From NCBI RefSeq assembly GCF_001269655.1, contig NZ_LHVE01000001.1, forward strand, positions 62,001-126,000: 64,000 nucleotides of DNA, written 5' to 3'. The stretch is from Pseudomonas thivervalensis (GTDB lineage: Bacteria; Pseudomonadota; Gammaproteobacteria; Pseudomonadales; Pseudomonadaceae). This document shows, piece after piece, positions 1 to 9,571 of the stretch. The notes under the pieces were generated by a model. The model did no database searches and had not been told where the DNA came from. It saw nothing but the letters and a program-made list of their open reading frames with translations. Within the stretch, counting starts at the first letter, position 1, and each line of letters begins with the position of its first letter. Position numbers and translations under genes: made by a program.

Positions 1-3000
1 ATGGTGATGGTTTTGCCGCTGTCGAGGGTGACGGTGACTGGGCCATTCTGCGCCATGACCGGTTTACCGTCGGCGCCGGTGAGGGTGGCGGTGTAGGTGA
101 TGGTGCCGTTCTCGTTCACGGTTGGTGTGGCGGTCAATGTCACCGTGGTGGTGTCGTTGACATCGCTAACGACGGTGCTGACCGGAGCGGTGTTCGGAGC
201 AATGGCTTCCAAGTTGCCGCCCGATGCCGAGGCAATCGACTCAGTGACGGTGGTCGGACCTTGGTACACGTCGTTGCCGACGGCCATGTCCAGCACGCCG
301 GAACTTGCACCGGCGGCGATGGTGATGGTCTTGCCGCTGTCGAGGGTGACGGTGACTGGCCCATTTTGCGCGGTGACGGGTTTGCCGTCGGCGCCGGTCA
401 GGGTCGCGGTGTAAGTGATGGTGCCGTTTTCATTCACGGTCGGCGTGGCGGTCAATGTCACCGTTGTGGTGTCGTTGACATCGCTGACCACGGTGCTGAC
501 TGGAGCGGTGTTCGGTGCAATGGCTTCCAGGTTACCGCCGGATGCACCTTTGATCGACTCAGTAACCGTCGTTGGACCTTGGTAAACATCGTTACCCACA
601 GCGACATCGAGCACACCCGAGCTGGCACCTGCTGCGATGGTGATGGTCTTGCCGCTTTCCAACGTGACGGTGACCGGGCCATTTTGCGCAGTGACGGGTT
701 TGCCGTCGGCACCGGTCAGGGTGGCGGTGTAGGTGATGGTGCCGTTTTCGTTCACGGTCGGTGTAGCGGTCAATGTCACGGTAGTGGTGTCGTTGACATC
801 GCTAACGACGGTGCTGACCGGAGCGGTGTTCGGCGCGATAGCTTCGAGGTTGCCACCGGATGCATCTTTGATCGATTCGGTGACGGTGGTTGGACCTTGG
901 TACACGTCGTTGCCGACAGCTACATCCAACACACCCGAGCTCGCGCCAGCGGCGATGGTGATGGTCTTGCCGCTTTCCAACGTGACGGTGACCGGGCCAT
1001 TTTGCGCAGTGACGGGTTTACCGTCGGCACCGGTGAGGGTGGCGGTGTAGGTGATGGTGCCGTTTTCGTTCACGGTCGGCGTGGCGGTCAACGTCACGGT
1101 GGTGGTGTCGTTGACGTCGCTGACCACGGTGCTGACTGGAGCGGTGTTTGGTGCAATGGCTTCCAGGTTGCCGCCAGTCGCTCCTTTGATCGATTCAGTA
1201 ACTGTCGTTGGACCTTGGTACACGTCGTTGCCGACGGCCACGTCCAGCACGCCGGAACTTGCACCGGCGGCGATGGTGATGGTCTTGCCGCTGTCGAGGG
1301 TGACGGTGACTGGGCCATTCTGCGCGGTGACGGGTTTGCCGTCAGCGCCGGTCAGGGTCGCGGTGTAGGTGATGGTGCCGTTTTCGTTCACGGTCGGCGT
1401 GGCGGTCAACGTCACGGTGGTGGTGTCGTTGATGTCGCTGACTACGGTGCTGACTGGCGCGGTGTTTGGCGCGATGGCTTCGAGGTTGCCGCCGGATGCA
1501 CCTTTGATCGACTCAGTGACCGTCGTTGGACCTTGGTACACGTCGTTGCCGACCGCTACGTCCAACACGCCCGAGCTTGCCCCCGCAGCGATGGTGATGG
1601 TTTTGCCGCTGTCGAGGGTGACGGTGACTGGACCGTTCTGCGCCGTGACGGGTTTGCCGTCGGCACCGGTCAGGGTGGCGGTGTAAGTGATGGTGCCGTT
1701 TTCGTTCACAGTCGGGGTAGCAGTCAACGTCACGGTGGTGGTGTCGTTGACATCGCTAACGATGGTGCTGACCGGAGCGGTGTTCGGTGCGATGGCTTCC
1801 AAGTTGCCGCCCGATGCCGAGGCAATCGACTCAGTGATGGTGGTCGGACCTTGGTAAACGTCGTTTCCAACGGCCACGTCCAGCACACCCGTGCTCGCGC
1901 CCGCTGCGATGGTGATGGTCTTGCCGCTTTCCAACGTGACGGTGACCGGACCGTTCTGCGCAGTGACGGGTTTGCCATCGGCACCGGTCAGGGTCGCGGT
2001 GTAGGTGATGGTGCCGTTTTCATTCACGGTCGGCGTGGCGGTCAGCGTCACCGTGGTGGTGTCGTTGACATCGCTAACGATGGTGCTGACCGGAGCGGTG
2101 TTCGGTGCGATGGCTTCGAGGTTGCCGCCAGTGGCGGTACTGATGCTTTCGCTGATGGTCGTAGGACCTTGATAGACATCATTGCCAACGGCCACCTCCA
2201 GCACACCCGAGCTTGCGCCCGCTGCGATGGTGATGGTCTTGCCGCTGTCGAGGGTCACAGTCACCGGACCGTTCTGCGCAGTGATGGGTTTGCCATCGGC
2301 ACCGGTCAGGGTCGCGGTGTAGGTGATGGTGCCGTTTTCATTCACGGTCGGCGTGGCAGTCAACGTCACGGTGGTGGTGTCGTTGACGTCGCTGACGACG
2401 GTGCTGACCGGAGCGGTGTTTGGAGCAATGGCTTCGAGGTTACCGCCCGATGCCGAGGCAATCGATTCGGTGACGGTGGTCGGGCCTTGGTACACGTCGT
2501 TGCCGACAGCTACGTCCAAGACGCCCGAGCTCGCGCCCGCTGCGATGGTGATGGTTTTGCCGCTGTCCAACGTCACGGTCACCGGACCATTTTGCGCGGT
2601 GACGGGTTTGCCATCGGCACCGGTCAGGGTCGCGGTGTAAGTGATCGTGCCGTTTTCGTTCACGGTTGGTGTCGCGGTCAATGTCACCGTGGTGGTGTCA
2701 TCGACATCGCTGACGACGGTGCTGACTGGAGTCGTGTTCGGTGCGATGGCTTCGAGGTTGCCGCCAGTGGCGGTACTGATGCTTTCGCTGATGGTCGTAG
2801 GACCTTGATAGACATCATTGCCAACGGCCACCTCCAGCACACCCGAGCTTGCGCCCGCTGCGATGGTGATGGTCTTGCCGCTGTCGAGGGTCACAGTCAC
2901 GGGACCGTTCTGCGCAGTGACGGGTTTGCCATCGGCACCGGTCAGGGTCGCGGTGTAGGTGATGGTGCCGTTTTCATTCACGGTCGGCGTGGCAGTCAAC

Positions 3001-4860
3001 GTCACGGTGGTGGTGTCGTTGACGTCGCTGACGACGGTGCTGACCGGAGCGGTGTTTGGAGCAATAGCTTCGAGGTTACCGCCCGATGCCGAGGCAATCG
3101 ACTCAGTGACGGTGGTCGGACCTTGGTAAACGTCGTTTCCAACGGCTACGTCCAGTACACCCGAACTTGCACCAGCGGCGATGGTGATGGTCTTGCCGCT
3201 GTCGAGGGTGACGGTAACCGGCCCATTTTGCGCGGTGACGGGTTTGCCGTCGGCACCGGTCAGGGTGGCGGTGTAGGTGATCGTGCCGTTTTCGTTCACG
3301 GTCGGCGTGGCGCTCAACGTCACGGTGGTGGTGTCGTTGACGTCGCTGACGACGGTGCTGACCGGAGCGGTGTTTGGCGCGATGGCTTCGAGGTTGCCGC
3401 CCGATGCCGAGGCAATCGACTCAGTGACGGTGGTCGGACCCTGGTAAACGTCGTTTCCAACGGCTATGTCCAGTACACCCGAACTTGCACCAGCGGCGAT
3501 GGTGATGGTCTTGCCGCTGTCCAAGGTCACGGTCACCGGACCGTTCTGCGCCGTGACCGGATTGCCATTGGCATCGGTCAGAGTCGCGGTGTAAGTGATG
3601 GTGCCGTTTTCATTCACGGTCGGCGTAGCAGTCAGCGTCACGGTAGTGGTGTCTACCGAATCGGTAATCGTGGTGACCGCAGGCGCAGTGCTCGGCACCA
3701 GATTCTCGAAGTTGCCACCTGTTGCACCGGTAATCGTGGTGCTGACAGTGCTGCCGTTGTTATAGACGTCATTAGCCGGCGTCTCGACGTTAACGGTGCC
3801 GGTCGTCTGGCCCGCGGCAATGGTGATGACCGAGCCGTTGCTCAAGGTCACAGTCACCGGAGTTTGAGCCGGGTTGGTCAGCGTCGCGGTGTAGGTGATC
3901 TGGCCGCCTTCGGTGATGGTTTCGCTGGCAGACAGGGTCAGGCCGGTGGTGTCGGCCGAATCGGTAATCGTGGTGACCGCAGGCGCAGTACTCGGGACCA
4001 GGTTTTCGAAGTTGCCGCCGGTTGCGCCGGTAATCGTAGTGCTGACGGTACTGCCGTTGTTGTAGACGTCATTGGCTGGCGTCTCGACGTTAACGGTGCC
4101 GGTCGTCTGGCCTGCGGCAATGGTAATGACCGAGCCGTTGCTCAAAGTCACGGTTACCGGAGTTTGAGCCGGGTTGGTCAGCGTCGCGGTGTAAACAATC
4201 GAACCGCCTTCGGTGATGGTGTTGCTGGCCGTCAGGGTCAGGCCAGTGGTATCCGCCGAATCAGTAATCGTGGTGACCGCAGGCGCAGTGCTCGGCACCA
4301 GATTTTCAAAGTTGCCACCCGTTGTACCGGTGATGGTGGTGCTGACGGTGCTGCCGTTGTTGTAGACGTCATTGGCCGGGGTATCGACGTTGACGGTGCC
4401 GGTCGTCTGGCCAGCAGCAATGGTAATGACCGAGCCATTGCTCAAGGTCACAGTCACCGGGGTTTGGGCCGGGTTGGTCAGGGTCGCGGTGTAAACAATC
4501 GAACCGCCTTCGGTGATGGTGTTGCTGGCCGTCAGGGTCAGGCCAGTGGTATCCGCCGAATCAGTAATCGTGGTGACCGCAGGCGCAGTGCTCGGCACCA
4601 GATTTTCAAAGTTGCCACCCGTTGTACCGGTGATGGTGGTGCTGACGGTGCTGCCGTTGTTGTAGACGTCATTGGCCGGGGTATCGACGTTGACGGTGCC
4701 GGTCGTCTGGCCAGCAGCAATGGTAATGACCGAGCCGTTGCTCAAGGTCACAGTCACCGGAGTTTGAGCCGGGTTGGTCAGCGTGGCGGTGTAGGTGATT
4801 TGCCCGCCTTCGGTAACGGTATTGCCCGCACTCAGGGTGACAGTGGTGGTGTCGACGGTG
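1..4860 (-). repeat. Two families of tandem coding repeats in lapA (318 bp and 300 bp)
   Basis: A conserved segment (GTGGTGTCGTTGAC on the plus strand) recurs near 150, 468, 786, 1104, 1422, 1740, 2058, 2376, 2694, 3012 and 3330, an exact 318-bp spacing. Upstream in the gene, a related unit recurs at 3660, 3960, 4260, 4560 and 4860, a 300-bp spacing. Both lengths are multiples of three and keep the frame. Some neighbouring copies are almost identical in DNA, for example about 4201-4440 with 4501-4740, and about 2101-2470 with 2737-3106, which points to recent duplication or gene conversion. Confidence 0.93.
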
Positions 4861-5669
4861 TCGGTGATCTGGGTCACGGCTGGCGTGGTGGGCAGGGTCA
4901 CGGCGATGCCGGTGCCGCCGGTGGTGCCGGTGACGGTCACGCTGATCTGGCTTGGGTCGTTGTAGACCGTGTCATTCGGTGCGAGTGGAACGTTAACGGT
5001 GCCGGTCAGCTGTCCGGCCGGGATCACGATGACCGCGCCGTTGGACAAGGTCACGGTCAGGTTGGTCTGCGGGGCCTGGGTCACGGTCGCGGTGTACACC
5101 AGCACGCCGCCCGCCTCGGTCAAGGTCGGCGTGGCGCTCAGGGTCATGGTCGCATTGAGCACGGCGTTCGCGGTCGTATCCGTGGTATCGCCACCCAGGA
5201 TGTTGTCATCGGTGGCTGCAGCCGCAGCGAGGCCCTCAGTTGGGAAACCGACGGTAGGGTCGACGCTGCCAGCGGTGGCATCCAGCACCACAAAGCTGTG
5301 ACCGCCACCGGCGGCACCACCCGTACCCGCGGCAGTGGCGCCGGCGGCGGTGGCTTCCAGGGCGGTCGTCGGGTCGACGCCCGCGGCGATGGCTTGTTGC
5401 AGCTCTTCTACCGACGGCGCGGCCTGGGCGGTGGCTTGTGCCAGGTCAGTGGATGAGTCCGGGGCATTGGCGCTCCACTGGGTGTCGCGGCCCAGGTCCA
5501 GGGTGCGGCCATCGGCCAGTTCCAATGTGACGGCGCCGGCAGGGCCGGTGTCCAACTGGTCGCCTACGTTCAGGCGATCACCTTCAATGAGTACGCGCCG
5601 GATGCCCTCTGGGGATACGACGAAAACCTGACCAACAATGCTTTTGACAACGGCAATAACACTGCTCAT
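1..5669 (-). CDS. lapA: LapA-type giant biofilm adhesin, N-terminal part (gene continues past the left edge)
   Basis: The reading frame opens at ATG 5669-5667 after a CGGAGAG ribosome site and stays open to the window edge, about 1889 codons. The N terminus (MSSVIAVVKSIVGQVFVVSP) matches the LapA retention module, which plugs the TolC-like pore and holds the adhesin at the outer membrane. A TAAG motif lies at residues 107-110, the position where the LapG protease cuts LapA between two alanines. A Thr/Ala-rich linker follows. From about residue 273 there are four Ig-like repeats of 100 residues (300 bp), then about 11.5 repeats of 106 residues (318 bp) that run to the edge. The C-terminal RTX secretion signal is outside the window. 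lapE-lapB-lapC are divergent, and no lapD or lapG is seen here. The identification is firm; total repeat number is unknown. Confidence 0.95.
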   Translation of the reverse strand, partial: MSSVIAVVKSIVGQVFVVSPEGIRRVLIEGDRLNVGDQLDTGPAGAVTLELADGRTLDLGRDTQWSANAPDSSTDLAQATAQAAPSVEELQQAIAAGVDPTTALEATAAGATAAGTGGAAGGGHSFVVLDATAGSVDPTVGFPTEGLAAAAATDDNILGGDTTDTTANAVLNATMTLSATPTLTEAGGVLVYTATVTQAPQTNLTVTLSNGAVIVIPAGQLTGTVNVPLAPNDTVYNDPSQISVTVTGTTGGTGIAVTLPTTPAVTQITDTVDTTTVTLSAGNTVTEGGQITYTATLTNPAQTPVTVTLSNGSVITIAAGQTTGTVNVDTPANDVYNNGSTVSTTITGTTGGNFENLVPSTAPAVTTITDSADTTGLTLTASNTITEGGSIVYTATLTNPAQTPVTVTLSNGSVITIAAGQTTGTVNVDTPANDVYNNGSTVSTTITGTTGGNFENLVPSTAPAVTTITDSADTTGLTLTASNTITEGGSIVYTATLTNPAQTPVTVTLSNGSVITIAAGQTTGTVNVETPANDVYNNGSTVSTTITGATGGNFENLVPSTAPAVTTITDSADTTGLTLSASETITEGGQITYTATLTNPAQTPVTVTLSNGSVITIAAGQTTGTVNVETPANDVYNNGSTVSTTITGATGGNFENLVPSTAPAVTTITDSVDTTTVTLTATPTVNENGTITYTATLTDANGNPVTAQNGPVTVTLDSGKTITIAAGASSGVLDIAVGNDVYQGPTTVTESIASASGGNLEAIAPNTAPVSTVVSDVNDTTTVTLSATPTVNENGTITYTATLTGADGKPVTAQNGPVTVTLDSGKTITIAAGASSGVLDVAVGNDVYQGPTTVTESIASASGGNLEAIAPNTAPVSTVVSDVNDTTTVTLTATPTVNENGTITYTATLTGADGKPVTAQNGPVTVTLDSGKTITIAAGASSGVLEVAVGNDVYQGPTTISESISTATGGNLEAIAPNTTPVSTVVSDVDDTTTVTLTATPTVNENGTITYTATLTGADGKPVTAQNGPVTVTLDSGKTITIAAGASSGVLDVAVGNDVYQGPTTVTESIASASGGNLEAIAPNTAPVSTVVSDVNDTTTVTLTATPTVNENGTITYTATLTGADGKPITAQNGPVTVTLDSGKTITIAAGASSGVLEVAVGNDVYQGPTTISESISTATGGNLEAIAPNTAPVSTIVSDVNDTTTVTLTATPTVNENGTITYTATLTGADGKPVTAQNGPVTVTLESGKTITIAAGASTGVLDVAVGNDVYQGPTTITESIASASGGNLEAIAPNTAPVSTIVSDVNDTTTVTLTATPTVNENGTITYTATLTGADGKPVTAQNGPVTVTLDSGKTITIAAGASSGVLDVAVGNDVYQGPTTVTESIKGASGGNLEAIAPNTAPVSTVVSDINDTTTVTLTATPTVNENGTITYTATLTGADGKPVTAQNGPVTVTLDSGKTITIAAGASSGVLDVAVGNDVYQGPTTVTESIKGATGGNLEAIAPNTAPVSTVVSDVNDTTTVTLTATPTVNENGTITYTATLTGADGKPVTAQNGPVTVTLESGKTITIAAGASSGVLDVAVGNDVYQGPTTVTESIKDASGGNLEAIAPNTAPVSTVVSDVNDTTTVTLTATPTVNENGTITYTATLTGADGKPVTAQNGPVTVTLESGKTITIAAGASSGVLDVAVGNDVYQGPTTVTESIKGASGGNLEAIAPNTAPVSTVVSDVNDTTTVTLTATPTVNENGTITYTATLTGADGKPVTAQNGPVTVTLDSGKTITIAAGASSGVLDMAVGNDVYQGPTTVTESIASASGGNLEAIAPNTAPVSTVVSDVNDTTTVTLTATPTVNENGTITYTATLTGADGKPVMAQNGPVTVTLDSGKTIT

Positions 5670-6027
5670 TGAAGACTCTCCGGGTGCCACGCTCAGTAGA
5701 CTTCCATGGACCCGGCGGCTTTTGGGCAGCAGCGGTCTGGACGTTCATGTTCACAAAGTAAGGTTATTTGACGCTTTGTGCTGTCAATATTTTGGCTGTG
5801 CTTTTGCCGATTATTTTGTTTGTGCCAAACTATTGACCTTCTGCCGGCCATCCTAAACAATCGCCGACGTAATGTCACATTGATATTTAAGCGGCGACCT
5901 GTTCTTTCAGTGCGTGTTCCAGCTCCTGTTTTGAACTTTCCGACATACGGTCATTCCGGTTGCCATCATCCGATGCAGCGCCACGTTTCGCTGTGATTCA
6001 AGACAAGAGTTCTGGGAATAATCCGAC
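5670..6027. promoter_or_regulatory. Divergent lapA / lapEBC control region with possible FleQ-like boxes
   Basis: This 358-bp AT-richer gap separates the divergent lapA and lapE starts and has no convincing gene. At 5783-5796, GTCAATATTTTGGC resembles the published FleQ box (GTCANTAAATTGAC) with three mismatches. At 5824-5837, GCCAAACTATTGAC is a weaker match. FleQ is known to control lapA in pseudomonads. The boxes were matched by eye, so the assignment is tentative. No clear -10/-35 pair was fixed for either direction. Confidence 0.4.
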
Positions 6028-7377
6028 ATGCGTTCGCACCTGCTCAAGGCTTTACCTTTCGTCCTCGCCGCCAGTTTCGTACAAGCACAAACCTTGCCGC
6101 AGGCCATGCAGCAGGCTTTGGATGTCCATCCGGAAATCCAGGCGGGTGTGAACAGCCGTCTCGCGGCGGATTACCAACTCAAGGCGGCCAAGGGCGGCTA
6201 CCTGCCTAGAGTGGACCTTGCAGCCGGGTATGGCCGTGAAGGCACCGACAGTGTCACCACTCGCTCGGGCGGTACTAACCACTGGGAAACCCTGAATCGC
6301 AGTGAGTCGAGCCTGCGCCTGTCGCAAATGGTTTTTGACGGTTTTGCGACGTCCAGCGAAGTGGGGCGTCAACAAGCCACCGTCAATGCCCGTGCCTACT
6401 CGTTGCTGGACGCCTCCGAGCGCACCGGTTTGACGGTGGCCCAGGTCTACCTGGACGTGCTGACCCGTCGCGAGTTCGTGCGCCTGGCCGAGGAAAACCT
6501 CAAGAGCCACGAACGCATCTTCGATCAGATCAAGCTGCGCACCTCCCGTGGCGTGGGCAGCGGCGCCGACCTGGACCAGGCCGAAGCGCGCATGGCTCAG
6601 GCCCGCAACAACCTGATCACCGAACAAACCAACCTGGCCGATGCCGAGACCAACTACCTCAGTGCCGTTGGCCAACTGCCCGATCAACTGGAGCGTCCCG
6701 CCGATTTTATGGCGCTGTTGCCGGCCAACCTGACCGAAGCCCGCACCCAGATGCTGGAAAACAGCCCGGTGCTGCGTTCGGCCGAAGCCGACATCGCCGC
6801 CGCCGAGCAACAGTACGAAGCCGCCAAGTCGAGCTTCTACCCACGTTTCGACGCCGAGTTGGGTCGCACCGCCGACAACGACCTGGACGGCCAGAACGGT
6901 CACAACAACGAATGGCAAGCCATGCTGCGCATGCGTTTCAACCTGTATGCCGGTGGCAGCAACAAGGCCGACCTGGAATCCAAGTCGTACCTGTCCAACC
7001 AGGCCCTGGACATTCGCAACAACGCGCTGCGCCAGTTGAACGAAGAGCTGGGCCTGGCCTGGAACGCCTTGAACAACGCCAACGCCCAGGTGCCGGTCGC
7101 TCAACAATACGTGGACCGCAGCGCCAACGTGCGCACCGCCTACCAGAAGCAGTTCAGCCTTGGCGAGCGGACCCTGCTCGACTTGCTCGACAGCGAAAAC
7201 GAGCTGTTCAGCGCTTCCCGTCGCCTGGCGGAAATCAAGAATGTGCAGCTGTTCACCCAGTACCGGATCAAGGCAACCATGGGCCAACTGTTGAAAAGCC
7301 AGGGTGTGGTCGCGCCGTTGGCATCGGTTGTGCAGAACGACATGAAGCCCAAGGTTCAGTTGCCTGGGATGAATTGA
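6028..7377 (+). CDS. lapE: TolC-family outer-membrane channel of the Lap type I secretion system
   Basis: This 449-residue protein begins with a signal peptide (MRSHLLKALPFVLAASFVQA). It has the two-fold repeated helical and strand organisation of type I secretion TolC proteins, with the early TLPQAMQQAL motif and a late LGERTLLDLLDSENEL motif that corresponds to the second outer-membrane efflux repeat. It should form the outer-membrane pore that exports LapA and in which the LapA retention module lodges. It is the first gene of a three-gene cluster with the ABC exporter and membrane fusion protein, and is divergent from lapA. Length is normal for the family. Confidence 0.92.
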   Translation: MRSHLLKALPFVLAASFVQAQTLPQAMQQALDVHPEIQAGVNSRLAADYQLKAAKGGYLPRVDLAAGYGREGTDSVTTRSGGTNHWETLNRSESSLRLSQMVFDGFATSSEVGRQQATVNARAYSLLDASERTGLTVAQVYLDVLTRREFVRLAEENLKSHERIFDQIKLRTSRGVGSGADLDQAEARMAQARNNLITEQTNLADAETNYLSAVGQLPDQLERPADFMALLPANLTEARTQMLENSPVLRSAEADIAAAEQQYEAAKSSFYPRFDAELGRTADNDLDGQNGHNNEWQAMLRMRFNLYAGGSNKADLESKSYLSNQALDIRNNALRQLNEELGLAWNALNNANAQVPVAQQYVDRSANVRTAYQKQFSLGERTLLDLLDSENELFSASRRLAEIKNVQLFTQYRIKATMGQLLKSQGVVAPLASVVQNDMKPKVQLPGMN

Positions 7378-7405
7378 GTCCTACCACCCGTTTTAATCAG
7401 TCAGA

Positions 7406-9571
7406 GTGCCGAGCGTGGAATCAGAAGTCAGTCCAGTCGAACTAGTTCATGACCCGCGCACGCTGCACGACGACCCGCTGCTGGACGGTCTGCTGGCGCT
7501 CTGCATGTTGCATCAGAAACCGGCCAGCGCGGCGATGCTCACCACCGGCCTGCCGTTGCCCAAGCAACGGCTGAGCGTCGAATTATTGTCGCGCGCGGCG
7601 GCCCGTGCCGGTCTGCAAGGCCGGGTGCTGCAACGCAAGCTCGAGCAAATTCCGACCATCGCCATGCCGGCGCTGCTACTGCTTAAAGACGGCCGCAGCG
7701 CCGTGCTGCTGGGCTGGGTCGGTGACGACCAGGCGCGATTGCTGCTCAGCGAAAGCGACGGCGGTGAGGTAACCGTCAGCCGCGAGCTGCTGGCCGATGA
7801 CTACAGCGGCAAGGTGTTCTTCGCCCAACCGCAGCATAAATTTGACGTTAACCACGGCACGCTCATTCCCCGGGCGCGCTCGTGGTTCCGCGACACCCTC
7901 AAACGGTCCCGCTGGCTGTACGCCGATGCCATCGCCGCCAGCTTGCTGATCAACATCATCGCCATGGCTGCGCCGCTGTTCGTGATGAACGTCTACGATC
8001 GCGTGGTGCCGAACCAGGCCGAGTCGACCCTGTGGGTGCTGGCCGTCGGCATCACCGGCGCCTATGTGTTCGACCTGATCCTCAAGATGCTGCGCAGTTT
8101 GTGCCTGGACCTGGCGGGCAAGAAAACCGACCTGATCATCTCGGCGACGCTGTTCGAGCGCATCGTCGGCATGGCCATGAAATACCGCCCGGCACGGGTC
8201 GGCAGCTTTGCCCAGAACATCCATGAATTCCAGAGCCTGCGGGACTTCCTCGCCTCGCTGACCCTCACCAGCCTGATCGACCTGCCGTTCACCCTGCTGA
8301 TCTTTATGGTCATCGCGATTATCGGAGGGCACCTGGTGTGGATTCCGGTGCTGGCGTTCCCCATCGCCCTGCTGATCGGCTATGCCTTGCAGAAACCGTT
8401 GGTAGCGACCATGGAGCGCACCATGGCCCTGGGCGCCGAGCGCCAATCCAGCCTGATCGAAACCCTGGCCGGCCTGGACGCGGTGAAGGTCAACAACGCC
8501 GAGAGCGAACGTCAGTACCAATGGGAGCAGACCATCGGCACCCTCAGCCGCCTCGAACTGCGGGTGAAGTTGCTGTCCGGGTTGGCGATGAACATCACCT
8601 TGCTGATCCAGCAATTGGCCGGGGTGATCATGATCGTCTTCGGCGTTTACCTGATCATCGCCGGCAACCTGAGCATGGGCGGGCTGGTGGCCTGCTACAT
8701 GCTCAGCGGCCGCGCCCTCAGCCCGTTGGCCTCGCTGTCGGGCCTGCTGACCCGTTACCAGCAGGCACGGGTGACCATGACCTCGGTCGACCAGATGATG
8801 GAGCTGCCCCAAGAGCGCAATTTCGACGAGCGCCCGCTGAGCCGCAAGGTCCTGCAGGGCGCCGTTGAATGCCGTCAGTTGAATTTCACCTACCCGAACC
8901 AGCAGAACCCCGCGCTGAAGAACATCAACCTGGTGATCAAGCCAGGCGAGAAAATCGGCATCATCGGCCGCAGTGGCTCGGGCAAGAGCTCCCTGGCCAA
9001 GTTGCTGGTGGGGCTTTACCAGCCTGACGACGGCGCCTTGCTGGTGGACGGCGTGGACATCCGCCAGATCGACGTCAGCGAGCTGCGCTACAACATTGGC
9101 TACGTGCCCCAGGACATCCAATTGCTGTCCGGCACCCTGCGGGACAACCTGACCTCCGGCGCCCGCTATGTCGAAGACGAGCTGGTGCTCCAGGCCGCCG
9201 AGTTGGCAGGTGTGCATGAATTCGCCCGCCTGCATCCGCAAGGCTATGAACTGCAAGTCGGTGAGCGCGGGCAGCACCTGTCCGGCGGTCAGCGCCAGAA
9301 CGTCGCCCTGGCCCGCGCGCTGCTGCTCAACCCGCCCATCCTGCTGCTGGACGAACCCACCAGCGCCATGGACAACACCGGTGAAGAGCGCTTGAAACAG
9401 CGCCTGGCCGCCGTGGTGGAAAACAAGACCGTGCTGCTGGTGACGCACCGGGCATCCTTGCTGTCGCTGGTGGACCGCCTGCTGGTGATCGACCGTGGAC
9501 AGATCCTCGCCGATGGTCCGAAAGCCGCTGTCATGGAAGCGTTGAAAAAGGGGCAGATCAGTGTTGCTTAA
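7406..9571 (+). CDS. lapB: Type I secretion ABC exporter, LapB-like
   Basis: This 721-residue protein starts at GTG 7406; GTG 7415 is an alternative. The N-terminal 140 residues form a C39-like domain without the catalytic cysteine arrangement of peptidase C39, as is usual for exporters of RTX adhesins. A six-helix transmembrane domain follows at about residues 170-430, then an ATPase domain with Walker A (GRSGSGKSS), signature (LSGGQRQ) and Walker B (ILLLDEPT). It should energise LapA secretion across the inner membrane. It lies 28 bp after lapE, and its end overlaps lapC by 11 bp. Confidence 0.93.
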   Translation: MPSVESEVSPVELVHDPRTLHDDPLLDGLLALCMLHQKPASAAMLTTGLPLPKQRLSVELLSRAAARAGLQGRVLQRKLEQIPTIAMPALLLLKDGRSAVLLGWVGDDQARLLLSESDGGEVTVSRELLADDYSGKVFFAQPQHKFDVNHGTLIPRARSWFRDTLKRSRWLYADAIAASLLINIIAMAAPLFVMNVYDRVVPNQAESTLWVLAVGITGAYVFDLILKMLRSLCLDLAGKKTDLIISATLFERIVGMAMKYRPARVGSFAQNIHEFQSLRDFLASLTLTSLIDLPFTLLIFMVIAIIGGHLVWIPVLAFPIALLIGYALQKPLVATMERTMALGAERQSSLIETLAGLDAVKVNNAESERQYQWEQTIGTLSRLELRVKLLSGLAMNITLLIQQLAGVIMIVFGVYLIIAGNLSMGGLVACYMLSGRALSPLASLSGLLTRYQQARVTMTSVDQMMELPQERNFDERPLSRKVLQGAVECRQLNFTYPNQQNPALKNINLVIKPGEKIGIIGRSGSGKSSLAKLLVGLYQPDDGALLVDGVDIRQIDVSELRYNIGYVPQDIQLLSGTLRDNLTSGARYVEDELVLQAAELAGVHEFARLHPQGYELQVGERGQHLSGGQRQNVALARALLLNPPILLLDEPTSAMDNTGEERLKQRLAAVVENKTVLLVTHRASLLSLVDRLLVIDRGQILADGPKAAVMEALKKGQISVA

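Noticed and set aside
1..3650. Regular 318-bp spacing considered as a CRISPR or satellite array
   Set aside because: The period is a multiple of three, the frame is open throughout, and the translated units are Ig-like adhesin repeats.
261..5456. A 1731-codon plus-strand open frame opposite lapA
   Set aside because: It is a shadow of the lapA repeats: the skewed codons of the repeats leave the opposite strand without stops. Its product is low-complexity Gly/Arg/Asp-rich, and there is no ribosome site or family match.
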